From Phycisphaerales bacterium (GTDB taxonomy: Bacteria; Planctomycetota; Phycisphaerae; Phycisphaerales; SM1A02), in NCBI GenBank assembly GCA_028823105.1, contig JAPKCC010000008.1:1-55093 (forward strand): a stretch of 55,093 nucleotides of DNA, in the 5' to 3' direction. Positions within the stretch are counted from its first letter, which is position 1. Every line of letters starts with the position of its first letter. Below the pieces are notes generated by a model. That model worked only from the letters and a program-made list of their open reading frames with translations. It did not search any database and had not been told where the DNA came from. Both the position numbers and the translations under genes were made by a program. Below are positions 18,742 through 28,098 of the stretch, piece after piece.

Positions 18742-19065
18742 TCACTCGTCGACCGGAAGCAGGATCTCGCCAACCGTGCGGCTGAACGTGACGCCTCGAC
18801 TCGGGGGGAATCGCTCGGCCCCCTCGTCGCGGAGACCGGGCGCGTGATGCTCAAGGTATCGCTCGAAGGCTGCCCGATCCGGGAATCGATATCGAACCGT
18901 GATGGTCTTCTCGTCTTCCTCGGGCTCGGTCCAGTGGACGACTTCTGCTCGGTCGCCGCCGCCGGCCAGCACCGCCTGCATGTGACCGTATCGGAGCCAG
19001 TACACGAATTCGTCGGCAATGTCGTTGTCTTCGAATCGTGCGGTGACCGTGTAGGCGATGGGCAT
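18742..19065 (-). CDS. DUF4286 family protein
   Basis: A 107-residue small soluble protein. It starts IAYTVTARFEDNDIADEFVYWL and continues GHMQAVLAGGGDRAEVVHWTE and YRFPDRAAFERYLEHHAPGLR, which is the DUF4286 ferredoxin-like layout (dimeric alpha-beta barrel type). Its function is unknown. It faces the end of the O-antigen-ligase-like gene (41 bp apart) and follows dsbD in the minus direction only in map order: dsbD ends 106 bp from its start. A GC hairpin (19136-19141 with 19152-19157) in that gap may weakly end dsbD transcription. Confidence 0.75.
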   Translation of the reverse strand: MPIAYTVTARFEDNDIADEFVYWLRYGHMQAVLAGGGDRAEVVHWTEPEEDEKTITVRYRFPDRAAFERYLEHHAPGLRDEGAERFPPSRGVTFSRTVGEILLPVDE

Positions 19066-19171
19066 GGCGGAATCATCGGGTATCCGCCGGTCGGTTCGCT
19101 CGCCATCGAACGGTCATCAACAGAGAAGGAGTTCGGGGCCGTCAGGCTCGCCGGCCCTCTCCCGGCTCAGG

Positions 19172-21151
19172 TCATCGCCCTTGCTCGGCCTCCGCGATGG
19201 CATCGAGGATCTGGGCCGGCGTATAGGCGTCGCTCTTGAATACCTCGCGGCCGCCGCGGCCGTAGACCACCAGCAGGGGAATCGTCCGTCGCGCCGCTTC
19301 GAGGAGTTTCGCCTGGCCATCGGGATTGTCGCCCGTGAGATCGATCTTCATCGGGATGACGTCAGCACGCTTGAGCTGGGCGACCACGTCGTCGTCGGCC
19401 AGCACCGTCGCTTCGAGCGTCTTGCAGTTCAGGCACCACTCGGCGGTGAAGTCGAGCACGATCACCTTGTCGTCGGCAACCGCGGCGGCGAAACGATCGG
19501 GCGTGTAGTAGACCCAGTCGATCGGTCCCTTCGCCGTCATGGTCAAACCGATCAGTACCGAAAGCGTGGTGATGAACCCACCGATGACGGTGAAGACGAT
19601 TCGTGGAATGGCCTTCTTCGTAACCCGAAACGTCTGGTACAGAAGCCACAGGCCAGCGGCGGTTCCGGCGGCGGCGACGAACCACCAGTAGACGTGCGAC
19701 GGCGGTTCATTGGGTTTGATCGTGAGACCGGCGAGCCCGCTGCCGATGAAGTAAATTCCCGCCGCGAGCAGCAGGAGTCCCATCACCTGCTTGACGACTT
19801 CGCTGGCGGGACCGGTCCTCGGCATCTTCTGGACCATCTTGGGGAAGGCGCTCAGGATCAAGTACGGCACCGCCATGCCGGTGCCAATCGAGGCGAAGAC
19901 AATGAGCACGATTCCCGGTGACTGGGTGGTTGCCCACGCTGCCGCAGCGCCCATCAGTGGAGCGGTGCACGGCGTCGAGAGGACCGCGGTCATGATGCCG
20001 AAGAGGAACGAGCCGCCCAACGTGTCGTGCCGGGTCTGGACGGCGTAGAAGCGGCTGGGAAGATTGATGGTGAAGAACCCGGCCATCCCGATCGCCATCA
20101 CCGCGATGACCACGCCGACGCTGATCGTGAAGATTGGGTACTGGAAGAGCTGGCTGATCGACTGAAAACTCTTCACTCCGGCGATCAGCCCACCAAGCAG
20201 CATCCAGAAGAAGACCACGCCCAGCGACATTGACAAGCCGAGTGCGAAGCATCGACGTCGGTTGTCCGCGACGGCGCTGAGCCCCATGATCTTCAAAGGG
20301 ATGACGGGCAACACGCAGGGGGTGAGGTTCAGAAGCAGCCCACCGAGCGCCGCGACCAGCAGTAGGAGGAGAAAACCGCCGCCGCCGGCGACGTCGACGT
20401 TGAAGGCGAATCCGAAGACATCGAATTCGATGACCTCCGCCGCTTTCTCGCCACTACGAATCTTCGCGAAGACCGTCGGGTCGAATGTGTCGAAGATCGC
20501 ATCGTCCTCGTTGCTGATTCCGCTTCCGCCGGCCGAGACAATCTCCAGCGAGCCGGTCAACACCATGTCGACCGGTGCCATGCAGAGCCGGTCATCGCAA
20601 GACTGGAATGTGAGATCGAGCGAGACGTCATAGGTGCCGATGGCCGCGGCGGGATCGACGGTCAGCGGGACCAGGATGGCGATGTGGCCTTCGAAGACGC
20701 CGTATTCCCTCGGCCCATCTCCCAGGTCCGCGGTCGCGCCGTGGATTTCGGGCCAGGTCGCGAAACCCGTATGAAGGACGAAAGGCGAGACGGCCGCGGC
20801 CGGGACCGCGATCTCGGTTCGGATCGCACCGTCGAACTCCGCGAAGCCTCCGCCGACCGGGCCTGGGCCCGGCCAGAGGTGCCATCCATCCTCGATTTCG
20901 AGGACCACGGCCAGGATCACGTCACTTCCCGGCATCACCGAAGTCTTGGAAAGCAGGATCCTGGGGGTGACTCGATCTCTGGAGTCGTTGAAGTCGGATT
21001 CCCCGCCGTCATCGAACCCGAAATCGAATTGGGCTTCCGCCCGCTGGCTGAGTGCCAGCATGGGGAGGATCAGGAGGAGGGAGAAGGCCGTCCGGATGGT
21101 GCGATGGACGGTGCGATGGATGGTGATCGAGGTTCTCATATCGTCGCTCAT
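19172..21151 (-). CDS. dsbD: Thiol:disulfide interchange protein DsbD
   Basis: A 659-residue protein carrying electrons from cytoplasmic thioredoxin to the periplasm. It has a signal peptide (to about residue 40) and an N-terminal periplasmic domain with Cys pair FQSCDDRLC. The eight-helix core has LTPCVLPVIPLKIMGL and LSTPCTAPLMGAA, each with a redox cysteine. The C-terminal thioredoxin-like domain has EWCLNCKTLEATVL. All six conserved cysteines are present, though the first pair is spaced by four residues rather than five. An extra two-helix segment (VYWWFVAAAGTAAGLWLLY and following) lies before the thioredoxin domain, as in many DsbD proteins. ATG at 21151 is used; ATG at 21139 is possible. 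Confidence 0.93.
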   Translation of the reverse strand: MSDDMRTSITIHRTVHRTIRTAFSLLLILPMLALSQRAEAQFDFGFDDGGESDFNDSRDRVTPRILLSKTSVMPGSDVILAVVLEIEDGWHLWPGPGPVGGGFAEFDGAIRTEIAVPAAAVSPFVLHTGFATWPEIHGATADLGDGPREYGVFEGHIAILVPLTVDPAAAIGTYDVSLDLTFQSCDDRLCMAPVDMVLTGSLEIVSAGGSGISNEDDAIFDTFDPTVFAKIRSGEKAAEVIEFDVFGFAFNVDVAGGGGFLLLLLVAALGGLLLNLTPCVLPVIPLKIMGLSAVADNRRRCFALGLSMSLGVVFFWMLLGGLIAGVKSFQSISQLFQYPIFTISVGVVIAVMAIGMAGFFTINLPSRFYAVQTRHDTLGGSFLFGIMTAVLSTPCTAPLMGAAAAWATTQSPGIVLIVFASIGTGMAVPYLILSAFPKMVQKMPRTGPASEVVKQVMGLLLLAAGIYFIGSGLAGLTIKPNEPPSHVYWWFVAAAGTAAGLWLLYQTFRVTKKAIPRIVFTVIGGFITTLSVLIGLTMTAKGPIDWVYYTPDRFAAAVADDKVIVLDFTAEWCLNCKTLEATVLADDDVVAQLKRADVIPMKIDLTGDNPDGQAKLLEAARRTIPLLVVYGRGGREVFKSDAYTPAQILDAIAEAEQGR

Positions 21152-21419
21152 GGTAGTTCCGAGACCGCTCGGGGGAGGGGAGACCGGGCGGAAGGCGTCG
21201 TGAAATCAGCCGGGGTGGTCGATCTCCCGATAATCGACGTGGAGGCCACCCGATGCCGCGAAACGCCACGCGAACCGGACTGCTCGGGAATTCTCGTGGG
21301 GTCCCTCTTCAAGCCTGATCGGACGGCCTGCCGATGATTCAGGAGTCGCGGTGCGGTTGATCGGGATCGGCAGGATGCCGAATCTCGATTTTCAGCCCGT
21401 CGCCGGAGAAGCCCACGCC

Positions 21420-22475
21420 ATGTCCGATGCTGAGATGCTTGAGCAGAATGAAGTCGACGCGTTGCTTGATGCCGTTGAATCCGGCACGCTAAAGGATGAT
21501 CAGCCGCCCGCGCGGATCTTCTCTCGGTTCCGTCGAGATCACGAGAAGGTCGAAATCCGGGCCTACGACTTCAAGAGGCCGGAACGGATCGGCAAGGCCC
21601 AGATGCGGACCCTTCGGACGCTTCATGAGGCCTTTGCTCGAGGATTCGGGGCCCAGATGTCTGGGTTTCTCCGATCAATCGTGGAAGTTCGGGTCGCCAG
21701 CGCGGAGCAGATGACCTATGCCGAATTCATCAGCAGCCTCCCGAATCCAACCTGTTTCACGCTGCTGGACTGCCCGCCGCTTGGTGGACAGATGTGCTTG
21801 GAGATCAGCCCGCTCGTGGTGTATCCACTGGTGGAGCGACTTCTTGGTGGGACCAACCAGAACCTCTTGATCCCTCAGCGGCCGTTGACGGGTATCGAGA
21901 CCCGGCTCATGCGGTGCGTCCTCGATCGCGGAATGAACGCGCTGACCGAGGCCTGGTCCGGCGTCCGGGAGATCGACTTCGGCGTGGCCGCCATGGAATC
22001 CAACCCGCAACTCGTAGAGATCGTCCCGCCCAACGAAGTGGTCGTGATGATCGGCTTCGAAATCCGGCTGGGAAATCGGGTCGGCGACGGGGTCGGAACC
22101 ATGAGTCTCTGCATTCCCTACAACGTCATCGAGTCCGTGATGGACGACCTGAGTACCGAGAATTGGTTCGTGGCGGGGAAAGGCCGGGCTCGTGAAGCCG
22201 AGGAGGCCATCGTTTCGAAACTTCACGATTCGACCGTGCAGATCGAAGCGACGCTGGCCGAGACCTCGATCACGCTCTCGGATCTCGGCCGCCTCGAAGT
22301 CGGCGATCTTCTCACCACGGATCGACGTGCGGATGAGCCCATTCAGGTCAGTGTGGCCGGGCGGCCCAAGTTCGAAGCGACCCTCGGCCAGCACCGCGGA
22401 ATGCGAGCCCTGCGGATCGTAGATTCCGCGAAAGTCGGGAATTCCCAGATTCCGACCCCTAATACGACGTCATAA
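21420..22475 (+). CDS. fliM: Flagellar motor switch protein FliM
   Basis: A 351-residue C-ring protein. The N-terminal peptide LEQNEVDALLDAVESG is the phospho-CheY-binding segment. The middle domain contains HEAFARGFGAQMSGFLRS and VDLASAEQMTYAEFISSLP-like features (here VRVASAEQMTYAEFI), as well as MCLEISPLVVYPLVERLLGG. The C-terminal SpoA domain spans about 270-340. ATG at 21420 has GGAGAAG upstream; the frame extends to GTG 21351 but that part lacks family sequence. FliM binds FliG and FliN, and sets rotation direction. No other flagellar gene is in the window, so the motor set is scattered or elsewhere. The 268 bp gap to divergent dsbD has an inverted repeat GTCGAT/ATCGAC (21218-21238). 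Confidence 0.93.
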   Translation: MSDAEMLEQNEVDALLDAVESGTLKDDQPPARIFSRFRRDHEKVEIRAYDFKRPERIGKAQMRTLRTLHEAFARGFGAQMSGFLRSIVEVRVASAEQMTYAEFISSLPNPTCFTLLDCPPLGGQMCLEISPLVVYPLVERLLGGTNQNLLIPQRPLTGIETRLMRCVLDRGMNALTEAWSGVREIDFGVAAMESNPQLVEIVPPNEVVVMIGFEIRLGNRVGDGVGTMSLCIPYNVIESVMDDLSTENWFVAGKGRAREAEEAIVSKLHDSTVQIEATLAETSITLSDLGRLEVGDLLTTDRRADEPIQVSVAGRPKFEATLGQHRGMRALRIVDSAKVGNSQIPTPNTTS

Positions 22476-23055
22476 CCCGGGGATTGTTCTGAATCAGGGA
22501 CCATGAGCAGCGGGGCGAGGGTATCCTGCCGGATCGGCCTCGCGTTATCGAGGTCGTGATCCCGTCCGTCGTCCGACGCCGGGTAAGGATGATTCCCCGA
22601 TGCTCGAAAACGCTACTGAATTGAGCGCATCGGACCGACACCGCCTCGGGATTCGAGGGTGAGCCAGTCTTTCGGCCATCCCGTTTTTCGATTCGCGACA
22701 GTCGGCACACGATCGAACCGGATTCACCGGTCCATCGTGGAGGTTCCGAATTCAGGTGCTTCGGCATCCCTGATCGGTTCCGGGTCATCCTTTTCTTCGC
22801 TGGAGATCGTCCCCATGAGGTGACGGTCTTCTTACAGGACGGCATCCGATCGCTCGCGATCGGCTCGACGGGCCACGCTCTCTTCATTGGGATGCGTGGC
22901 TCGCTTCGTGTGACCGGATCGCGGCCGAAGTACGTGGAGTCGGTGATTCAGCCACGGGGGCTGAAGACGATCCATCCCGTGAGATATTCCATTTCGACAA
23001 CTCATTTCGACAACTCAAGGAGCGGCGGGCGAAGCCCGTCCGAAGCACCAGAATC
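22476..23055. other. 580-bp gene-free leader between fliM and nusA
   Basis: No convincing gene on either strand: the short open frames here have no recognisable family sequence. RimP, often the gene before nusA, is not here. The last 65 bases hold a tandem 13-bp repeat, an AAGGAG at 23017-23022 and a small hairpin (CGGGC GAA GCCCG, 23026-23038) just before the nusA ATG. I infer a long regulated leader or promoter region for the nusA operon. Confidence 0.5.
22991..23016. repeat. Tandem 13-bp repeat in nusA leader
   Basis: ATTTCGACAACTC occurs twice back to back, ending one base before AAGGAGCGG and 40 bp before the nusA start. It is a perfect duplication in a non-coding leader, so it may be a protein or RNA-binding site, or a slip-strand duplication. 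Confidence 0.6.
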
Positions 23056-24519
23056 ATGAATGCAGAAACCCTCCGAATCCTCGACTCCATCGCCCACGAT
23101 CGAAGCATCGATCGAGAACTCCTCATTGAGGATCTCGAGCAGGCCATGGTGAGCGCTGCTCGCAAGCACTTCAACTCCCTGGATACCGAAGAGTTCGGAT
23201 GCCAGATGGATCGGCTCAGTGGCGTGATCAGGCTCTGGCGAAACGTCGAAGGCGAAGGAATCGAAGAGATCCCGCTCTCCGAGATGGGCCGAATTCCCGC
23301 ACAGACCGCGAAGCAGGTGATGATCCAGCGGTTCCGAGAGGACGAACGGAACAGTCTGCTCGACGAATTCGCAAAGCGACAGGGCGAAGTGGTCACGGGT
23401 GCTGCGCAACGATACGAGGGCGGCGCTCTCGTCGTTCAGGTCGATCGAGCCGAAGGGTTCATGCCCCGGAGTGAGCAAATTCCGGGAGAGCAGTTCCACC
23501 CTGGAGATCGCGTCCGCTGTCTGATCCTTGACGTTCGAGATGCGGGCAATCAGGTAAAGATCGTGCTGAGTCGATCACACCCGGACTTCATCCGCCGGCT
23601 CTTCGAGCAGGAGGTCCCGGAAGTCAGCGAGCGAGTGATCGAGATCAAGGCGATGGCTCGGGAAGCCGGCTTCCGCACCAAACTCGCGGTCAGCTCCATC
23701 GACTCGAAGGTCGACGCGGTCGGAGCCTGCGTGGGGGTTCGCGGCAGTCGAATCAGAAACATCGTCGACGAACTCAACGGCGAGAAGATCGACATCGTTC
23801 GCTGGAACGAATCCAGTCAGGTGCTCATCGCCAATGCGTTGAAGCCTGCGGAAGTCGAAGAGGTCAGCCTCTGCTTCGAATTGGGACGGGCCACGATCAT
23901 CGTTCGTGAGGACCAGTTGTCCCTCGCCATCGGTCGACGAGGCCAGAACGTCCGCCTCGCAGCGAGATTGACAGGTTGGGACATCGACATCCTGACGCCT
24001 GAGGAATTCGCGAAGGGCCTCGAGAACCTCGAAGCCACCGTGCGAGGCATCGAGGGAATCACGGATGTGATGCTCGATCGGATGGGCGCCTTGGGCATGA
24101 TCAGCGTCTTTGACATCGAAGAAGTCGGAGAGGGCGTCCTCGTGGAAGAGCTCGAGCTCACCGACGAATTGGCGGCGACCATCGTGGAACGGGCCGGGGT
24201 TCGGGCCCACGAGATCTCCGAGGAACAAGCAAAGGCCAAGGAAGAGGCGGCGGCCAAGGCTGACGAAGAGCAATCTGCTGACGCCATCCTTTCGGCGCCG
24301 GATGCAGATGCGGAGTCGTCCGCGGCCTCGATTCTCGGCGGAGGTCCCGCCGAGCCGGCGGCGCTGCCTTCGACGGAGTTGGAAGAGTCTTCGGGCGAAC
24401 CGACCGATGCGACCGATGCGACCGATGCGACCGATGCGGCCGCTGAAGCGTCCGCGGATGCGTTGCTCGGTGGCCCCCCGTCGTCAGAGGATGCCGGGAC
24501 GGCGAGCCAAGAGAGTTGA
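23056..24519 (+). CDS. nusA: Transcription termination/antitermination factor NusA
   Basis: A 487-residue RNA polymerase-binding factor that controls pausing, termination and antitermination. The N-terminal domain opens LRILDSIAHDRSIDRELLIEDLEQAM. S1 begins near residue 111 (GEVVTGAAQRYEGGALVV). KH1 and KH2 follow (SKVDAVGACVGVRGSRIRNIV and LSLAIGRRGQNVRLAARLTGWDIDI). A helix-hairpin-helix-like region (GIEGITDVMLDRMGALGM ...) and an acidic Ala/Glu/Asp tail close the protein. The tail holds four TDA repeats. No ribosome site lies directly before the ATG; AAGGAG is 34 bp upstream, beyond a hairpin. It is the first gene of nusA-infB-rbfA and their neighbours. Confidence 0.96.
   Translation: MNAETLRILDSIAHDRSIDRELLIEDLEQAMVSAARKHFNSLDTEEFGCQMDRLSGVIRLWRNVEGEGIEEIPLSEMGRIPAQTAKQVMIQRFREDERNSLLDEFAKRQGEVVTGAAQRYEGGALVVQVDRAEGFMPRSEQIPGEQFHPGDRVRCLILDVRDAGNQVKIVLSRSHPDFIRRLFEQEVPEVSERVIEIKAMAREAGFRTKLAVSSIDSKVDAVGACVGVRGSRIRNIVDELNGEKIDIVRWNESSQVLIANALKPAEVEEVSLCFELGRATIIVREDQLSLAIGRRGQNVRLAARLTGWDIDILTPEEFAKGLENLEATVRGIEGITDVMLDRMGALGMISVFDIEEVGEGVLVEELELTDELAATIVERAGVRAHEISEEQAKAKEEAAAKADEEQSADAILSAPDADAESSAASILGGGPAEPAALPSTELEESSGEPTDATDATDATDAAAEASADALLGGPPSSEDAGTASQES
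24402..24437. repeat. 9-bp tandem repeat inside nusA tail
   Basis: Four perfect copies of GACCGATGC, in frame, encode Thr-Asp-Ala four times in the acidic C-terminal tail of NusA. Copy number could vary between strains without breaking the frame. Confidence 0.8.
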
Positions 24520-24600
24520 GTGTTGGTGGCCGAGAAAGCTCGGTTCGAAAGAGTCGTGTGATGACACCGCGCTGAAGCACGGGGTCGAGTTGGTGAAAAA

Positions 24601-24631
24601 TGTTCGAATGATGGTCTTGTTCGAATGATGG
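24601..24631. repeat. 14-bp direct repeat upstream of infB
   Basis: TGTTCGAATGATGG is found at 24601-24614 and again at 24618-24631, a 17-bp period. Each copy contains the palindrome TTCGAA. It lies in the 162-bp gap between nusA and infB, 51 bp before the infB start, and could be a regulator site or a local duplication. Confidence 0.6.
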
Positions 24632-24681
24632 ATTGATCGACGGTCCGCGAATGCGGTAGAACCATTCGCGAGGAGAACCAC

Positions 24682-27561
24682 GTGGCCAAGAAGAAGACGA
24701 TAGCCCTACGAGTGCACACGCTTGCCAAGGAACTTGGAGTGTCCAGCAAGGACATCATTGCCAAGTGCGTGGCCGAGGACATCCCTGATATCACCAACCA
24801 CATGTCGGCGATCTCGGTCGGTCTCTCGCATACGGTGCGGGAGTGGTTCGGCAACGCTGAGGGGGAGTCATCGACCGCGGTGGAAACCGCGGCCAAGGTC
24901 GACGTCGTGAAGGCGAGAGCCAAAGTGAGGAAGTCGACCAAGAAGACCACGGTCGAAGACCAGAGCGATTCGACGACCGCCGTCGCCGAGGTCGAGGTCG
25001 CCGATCTTCCGGCCACGAAAACGCCCACGATCACACCCACGTCGCCTGCGGGCATCGACGTTGACTCACCGGCACCAGTCGTCAAGTCTGATCTGCCCCG
25101 GAGCACACCGGGTACTCCCGTCGAACCGGCGCTACCGTCGATCGCCGTCATCGCCGCAGCCGCCGCCGCGACCGCAGCCGCCTCAGCTGCCGCCGCCGAA
25201 GCCGCCGCCGAAGCCGCCGAAGCCGCCGCAACTGCCGCAACTGCCGAAACTGCCGAAACCACCGCAGTTGACGGCGGCGCCAGATCGACGAAGCCGATGA
25301 TGAACGTTCCGAATCGACCGGAGAACGTCATGCCGGTAGGACCGAAGCTCGGTCAGCCGACCAAGGTGGCCTTGGCTGGCCCCAAGGTCATCCGGGTTGA
25401 GAAACCTGATGACCTTCCCGCACCTCGGCCTCGAGGTCAGCAGGGTGGTGGGATGATGTCGACTGGCGGACCCCGCCGTGGCGGCGGTGCCGGTGAGATG
25501 GAACAGCAGTCGGATGCGCGTCGCGGTGGCGGCGGAGCCGGCGGCCCTGGTGCGAAGGGCCGGAGCCCTCGGCGCAGTGGCGGCGGTGATGGACGAACTG
25601 GTCGAGCCGGCACCGGTCTCGGCGAGAAGCAACCTTTCCAGCCGTGGCGGGCTCAGGATCTGACGGAACGTGACCAGGCCCTGAAACACTCCCAGGGGTT
25701 CTTCCGACAACATCGACAGGACCGGATGCGAGGTCGAGGCGGTGGTGGAGGACGACGCGGTGCGCCGATCGCGGAGAAAACCACGGGTCCCGTGAAGATC
25801 TCGGAGCCCATCACGATCAAGGAACTTTCCGCCGTCACCGGCGTGAAGGGTGCGGAGATCGTCAAGAAGCTCTTCCTTGAGGGCATTCCGGCCACCATCA
25901 ACTCTGCGATCGACACCGAACGAGCGATCGAGATCATGATGGAGTACGAGATCGAGTTGCAGGTGGAAGAGGCGAAGACTGCCGCCGAGGTGATCGAAGA
26001 ACGCTTCAAGGCTCGTGAACGTGAAGACGAGCGGCCGCGAAGTCCGATCGTGACGATCCTCGGCCACGTCGACCACGGAAAGACGTCACTCCTTGACCGG
26101 ATCCGGAAGGCCAACGTCGCTGCTGGTGAAGCCGGCGGGATCACGCAGGCCACCAGCGCCTTTCAGGTGCCGGTGACGGCCGGGGACAAGGAACGCGTGG
26201 TCACCTTTATCGATACGCCAGGTCACGAGGCGTTCACCAACATGCGTGCCCGAGGCGCCAAGGTGACCGACGTCGTGGTGCTGGTCGTGGCGGCCGATGA
26301 CGGGATCATGCCGCAGACCGCGGAGTCGATCAGTCACGCAAAGGCGGCCGGCGTGCCTCTGGTGGTCGCGTTGAACAAGATTGACAAGGCTGAGGCCACG
26401 GATGAGAACATCCAGCGGATCTTCGGCCAACTCGCCGAACACGAATTGAATCCGACCGAATGGGGCGGTTCGACCGAAGTCGTCAAGACCAGTGCGATCG
26501 AAGGTACGGGCATCCAGGATCTGCTGGACGTTCTCGATTATCAGGCCGACTTGCTCGACCTCAAGGGTGACTTCACGGGAAATGCCGAAGGAACGGTTCT
26601 CGAAGCTCAGATCGAGGAAGGGCGAGGGCCGGTGGCCCGCATGCTTGTGCAGGAAGGCATGCTCAAGAAGGGCGACTTCATCGTCACTGGTCGCGGCTTC
26701 GGACGAGTGCGGGACATCGTCGATGATCACGGCACGCGAGTCGAGTTCGCGGGACCGTCCACGCCCATCGCGATCAGCGGAATCGACCAGTTGCCCGACG
26801 CGGGTGATCGTTTCTTCGTCGCCAGCTCGCTCAAGGAAGCCGAGTCGGCCGCCGAAGAGCGGCGTGGTCTTGAACGAGAACGAGAACTTGCGGCCCCGAA
26901 GATCACCCTCGACAACATCTTCGACCATCTCGAAGAGGGGAAGAAGAAGAATCTTCCGCTGGTGATCAAGGGCGATGTCCAGGGGTCCGTCGAAACGCTA
27001 CGTGCGGTCCTCGGGAAGATCGGATCGGACGAGGTCAAGGTATCGGTCAAGCATGCCGCCGTTGGTGGCATCAACGAAAGCGACGTCACGCTCGCCGAAG
27101 CAACCGGTGCGATCGTGCTCGGATTCAATGTGACCACCACGGCGAAGGCTCGACAACTCGCCGAGTCCAGGGGTGTCGACATTCGCCTCTACGACGTCAT
27201 CTACGACATCACCGACGACGTCGTGAAGGCGGCGTCAGGGCTGCTCGATCCGGAGCTGAAGCTCGAGGTCCTCGGGCATGCCGAGGTCAAGGAAGTCTTC
27301 AGAGTCTCCAAGATCGGTTCGGTGGCTGGTTGCTACGTCACCGACGGCGTGGTGGCGCGAAGCGCCCAGATTCGTGTCACTCGCGACGGCATCGTCGTCG
27401 AGAAGGACCGACGGCTCGATCAATTGAAGCGATTCAAGGACGATGCCAAGGAGGTCAAGAGCGGCATGGAATGTGGCATGAAGATCGATGGCTACGATGA
27501 CATCAAGGCCGGCGATGTTCTGGAGTGTTACAAGACGATCTCCGTGGCTCGGAGCCTTTGA
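24682..27561 (+). CDS. infB: Translation initiation factor IF-2
   Basis: A 959-residue GTPase that places initiator tRNA on the ribosome. The start is GTG with GAGGAGAACC upstream. The N-terminal IF2_N domain has [22 protein letters not shown] long low-complexity linker follows, first Ala-rich (about 155-195) then Gly/Arg-rich (about 255-365). The G domain has G1 GHVDHGKT at 461, G3 DTPGHE at 511, G4 NKID at 565 and TSAIEG. The C-terminal domains include [18 protein letters not shown] and end [12 protein letters not shown]. It sits between nusA and rbfA; rbfA starts 9 bp after the stop. Confidence 0.97.
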   Translation: MAKKKTIALRVHTLAKELGVSSKDIIAKCVAEDIPDITNHMSAISVGLSHTVREWFGNAEGESSTAVETAAKVDVVKARAKVRKSTKKTTVEDQSDSTTAVAEVEVADLPATKTPTITPTSPAGIDVDSPAPVVKSDLPRSTPGTPVEPALPSIAVIAAAAAATAAASAAAAEAAAEAAEAAATAATAETAETTAVDGGARSTKPMMNVPNRPENVMPVGPKLGQPTKVALAGPKVIRVEKPDDLPAPRPRGQQGGGMMSTGGPRRGGGAGEMEQQSDARRGGGGAGGPGAKGRSPRRSGGGDGRTGRAGTGLGEKQPFQPWRAQDLTERDQALKHSQGFFRQHRQDRMRGRGGGGGRRGAPIAEKTTGPVKISEPITIKELSAVTGVKGAEIVKKLFLEGIPATINSAIDTERAIEIMMEYEIELQVEEAKTAAEVIEERFKAREREDERPRSPIVTILGHVDHGKTSLLDRIRKANVAAGEAGGITQATSAFQVPVTAGDKERVVTFIDTPGHEAFTNMRARGAKVTDVVVLVVAADDGIMPQTAESISHAKAAGVPLVVALNKIDKAEATDENIQRIFGQLAEHELNPTEWGGSTEVVKTSAIEGTGIQDLLDVLDYQADLLDLKGDFTGNAEGTVLEAQIEEGRGPVARMLVQEGMLKKGDFIVTGRGFGRVRDIVDDHGTRVEFAGPSTPIAISGIDQLPDAGDRFFVASSLKEAESAAEERRGLERERELAAPKITLDNIFDHLEEGKKKNLPLVIKGDVQGSVETLRAVLGKIGSDEVKVSVKHAAVGGINESDVTLAEATGAIVLGFNVTTTAKARQLAESRGVDIRLYDVIYDITDDVVKAASGLLDPELKLEVLGHAEVKEVFRVSKIGSVAGCYVTDGVVARSAQIRVTRDGIVVEKDRRLDQLKRFKDDAKEVKSGMECGMKIDGYDDIKAGDVLECYKTISVARSL

Positions 27562-27570
27562 GGCCAGAAT

Positions 27571-28098
27571 ATGGGCAGGCGTCGATTTCAAGAGACTGAC
27601 CAGCAAGACCGAGTGCGACCCAAACAGGTCGCCTCGCTACTGTCCCGTGTTATTCAGGAACGAATCTCCCGGGGATTCGCGGATCCTCGAATTCGCGGAC
27701 TCGTCTCGGTAACGCAGGTCGACCTGTCACAGAATCTTCAGATCGTCACGTTCAGCATCTCCGTGCTTCCGGACAAGTACGGGGTTCGAGTCATCGCGGG
27801 TCTCAAGAGCGCGACGGGTTTGTTCCGGAAGACGATTCGGGACGAGACCGCTTTGCGGCGGGTACCGGACATCCGTTTCAAGTTGGATGACTCGATCAAG
27901 AGTGATGCCGCGTTGGATGCAGCGATTCGTGGAGGGGTCAACCCACTCGAATCGGATCCGAACCACACGGATGCGTCGGACGGGTCGGATCCAGATGATC
28001 CGACCAAGCGGGACGGTCCCGCGAGTGTCGACTCCCCCAGTAACGATTCCGACGACGACTCTGGTCGTCCGCCGGAAGACCACGAGGTATCTTCGTGA
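27571..28098 (+). CDS. rbfA: Ribosome-binding factor A
   Basis: A 175-residue protein that matures the 30S subunit and is needed for 16S 5'-end processing and cold adaptation. It begins with RPKQVASLLSRVIQERISRGFADPRIRG and VSVTQVDLSQNLQIVTFSISVL, the KH-type RbfA fold, and has the family segment PDIRFKLDDSIK. The C-terminal 50 residues are an acidic Asp/Ser/Pro tail beyond the usual domain. The next gene starts in a GTGA overlap at 28095, so the two are translationally coupled. Confidence 0.93.
   Translation: MGRRRFQETDQQDRVRPKQVASLLSRVIQERISRGFADPRIRGLVSVTQVDLSQNLQIVTFSISVLPDKYGVRVIAGLKSATGLFRKTIRDETALRRVPDIRFKLDDSIKSDAALDAAIRGGVNPLESDPNHTDASDGSDPDDPTKRDGPASVDSPSNDSDDDSGRPPEDHEVSS

Noticed and set aside
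21201-21233. Sigma28-type flagellar promoter before fliM
   Set aside because: CCCGATAA resembles the -10 (GCCGATAA), but no TAAA box is at the required distance.
22459-23059. Possible RimP or other small gene before nusA
   Set aside because: Short frames on both strands lack RimP or any other recognisable motif.
23817-25331. Long minus-strand open frame across nusA/infB (504 codons)
   Set aside because: Antisense to two clear genes; the Ser/Ala-rich translation mirrors the Ala-rich linker of IF-2.
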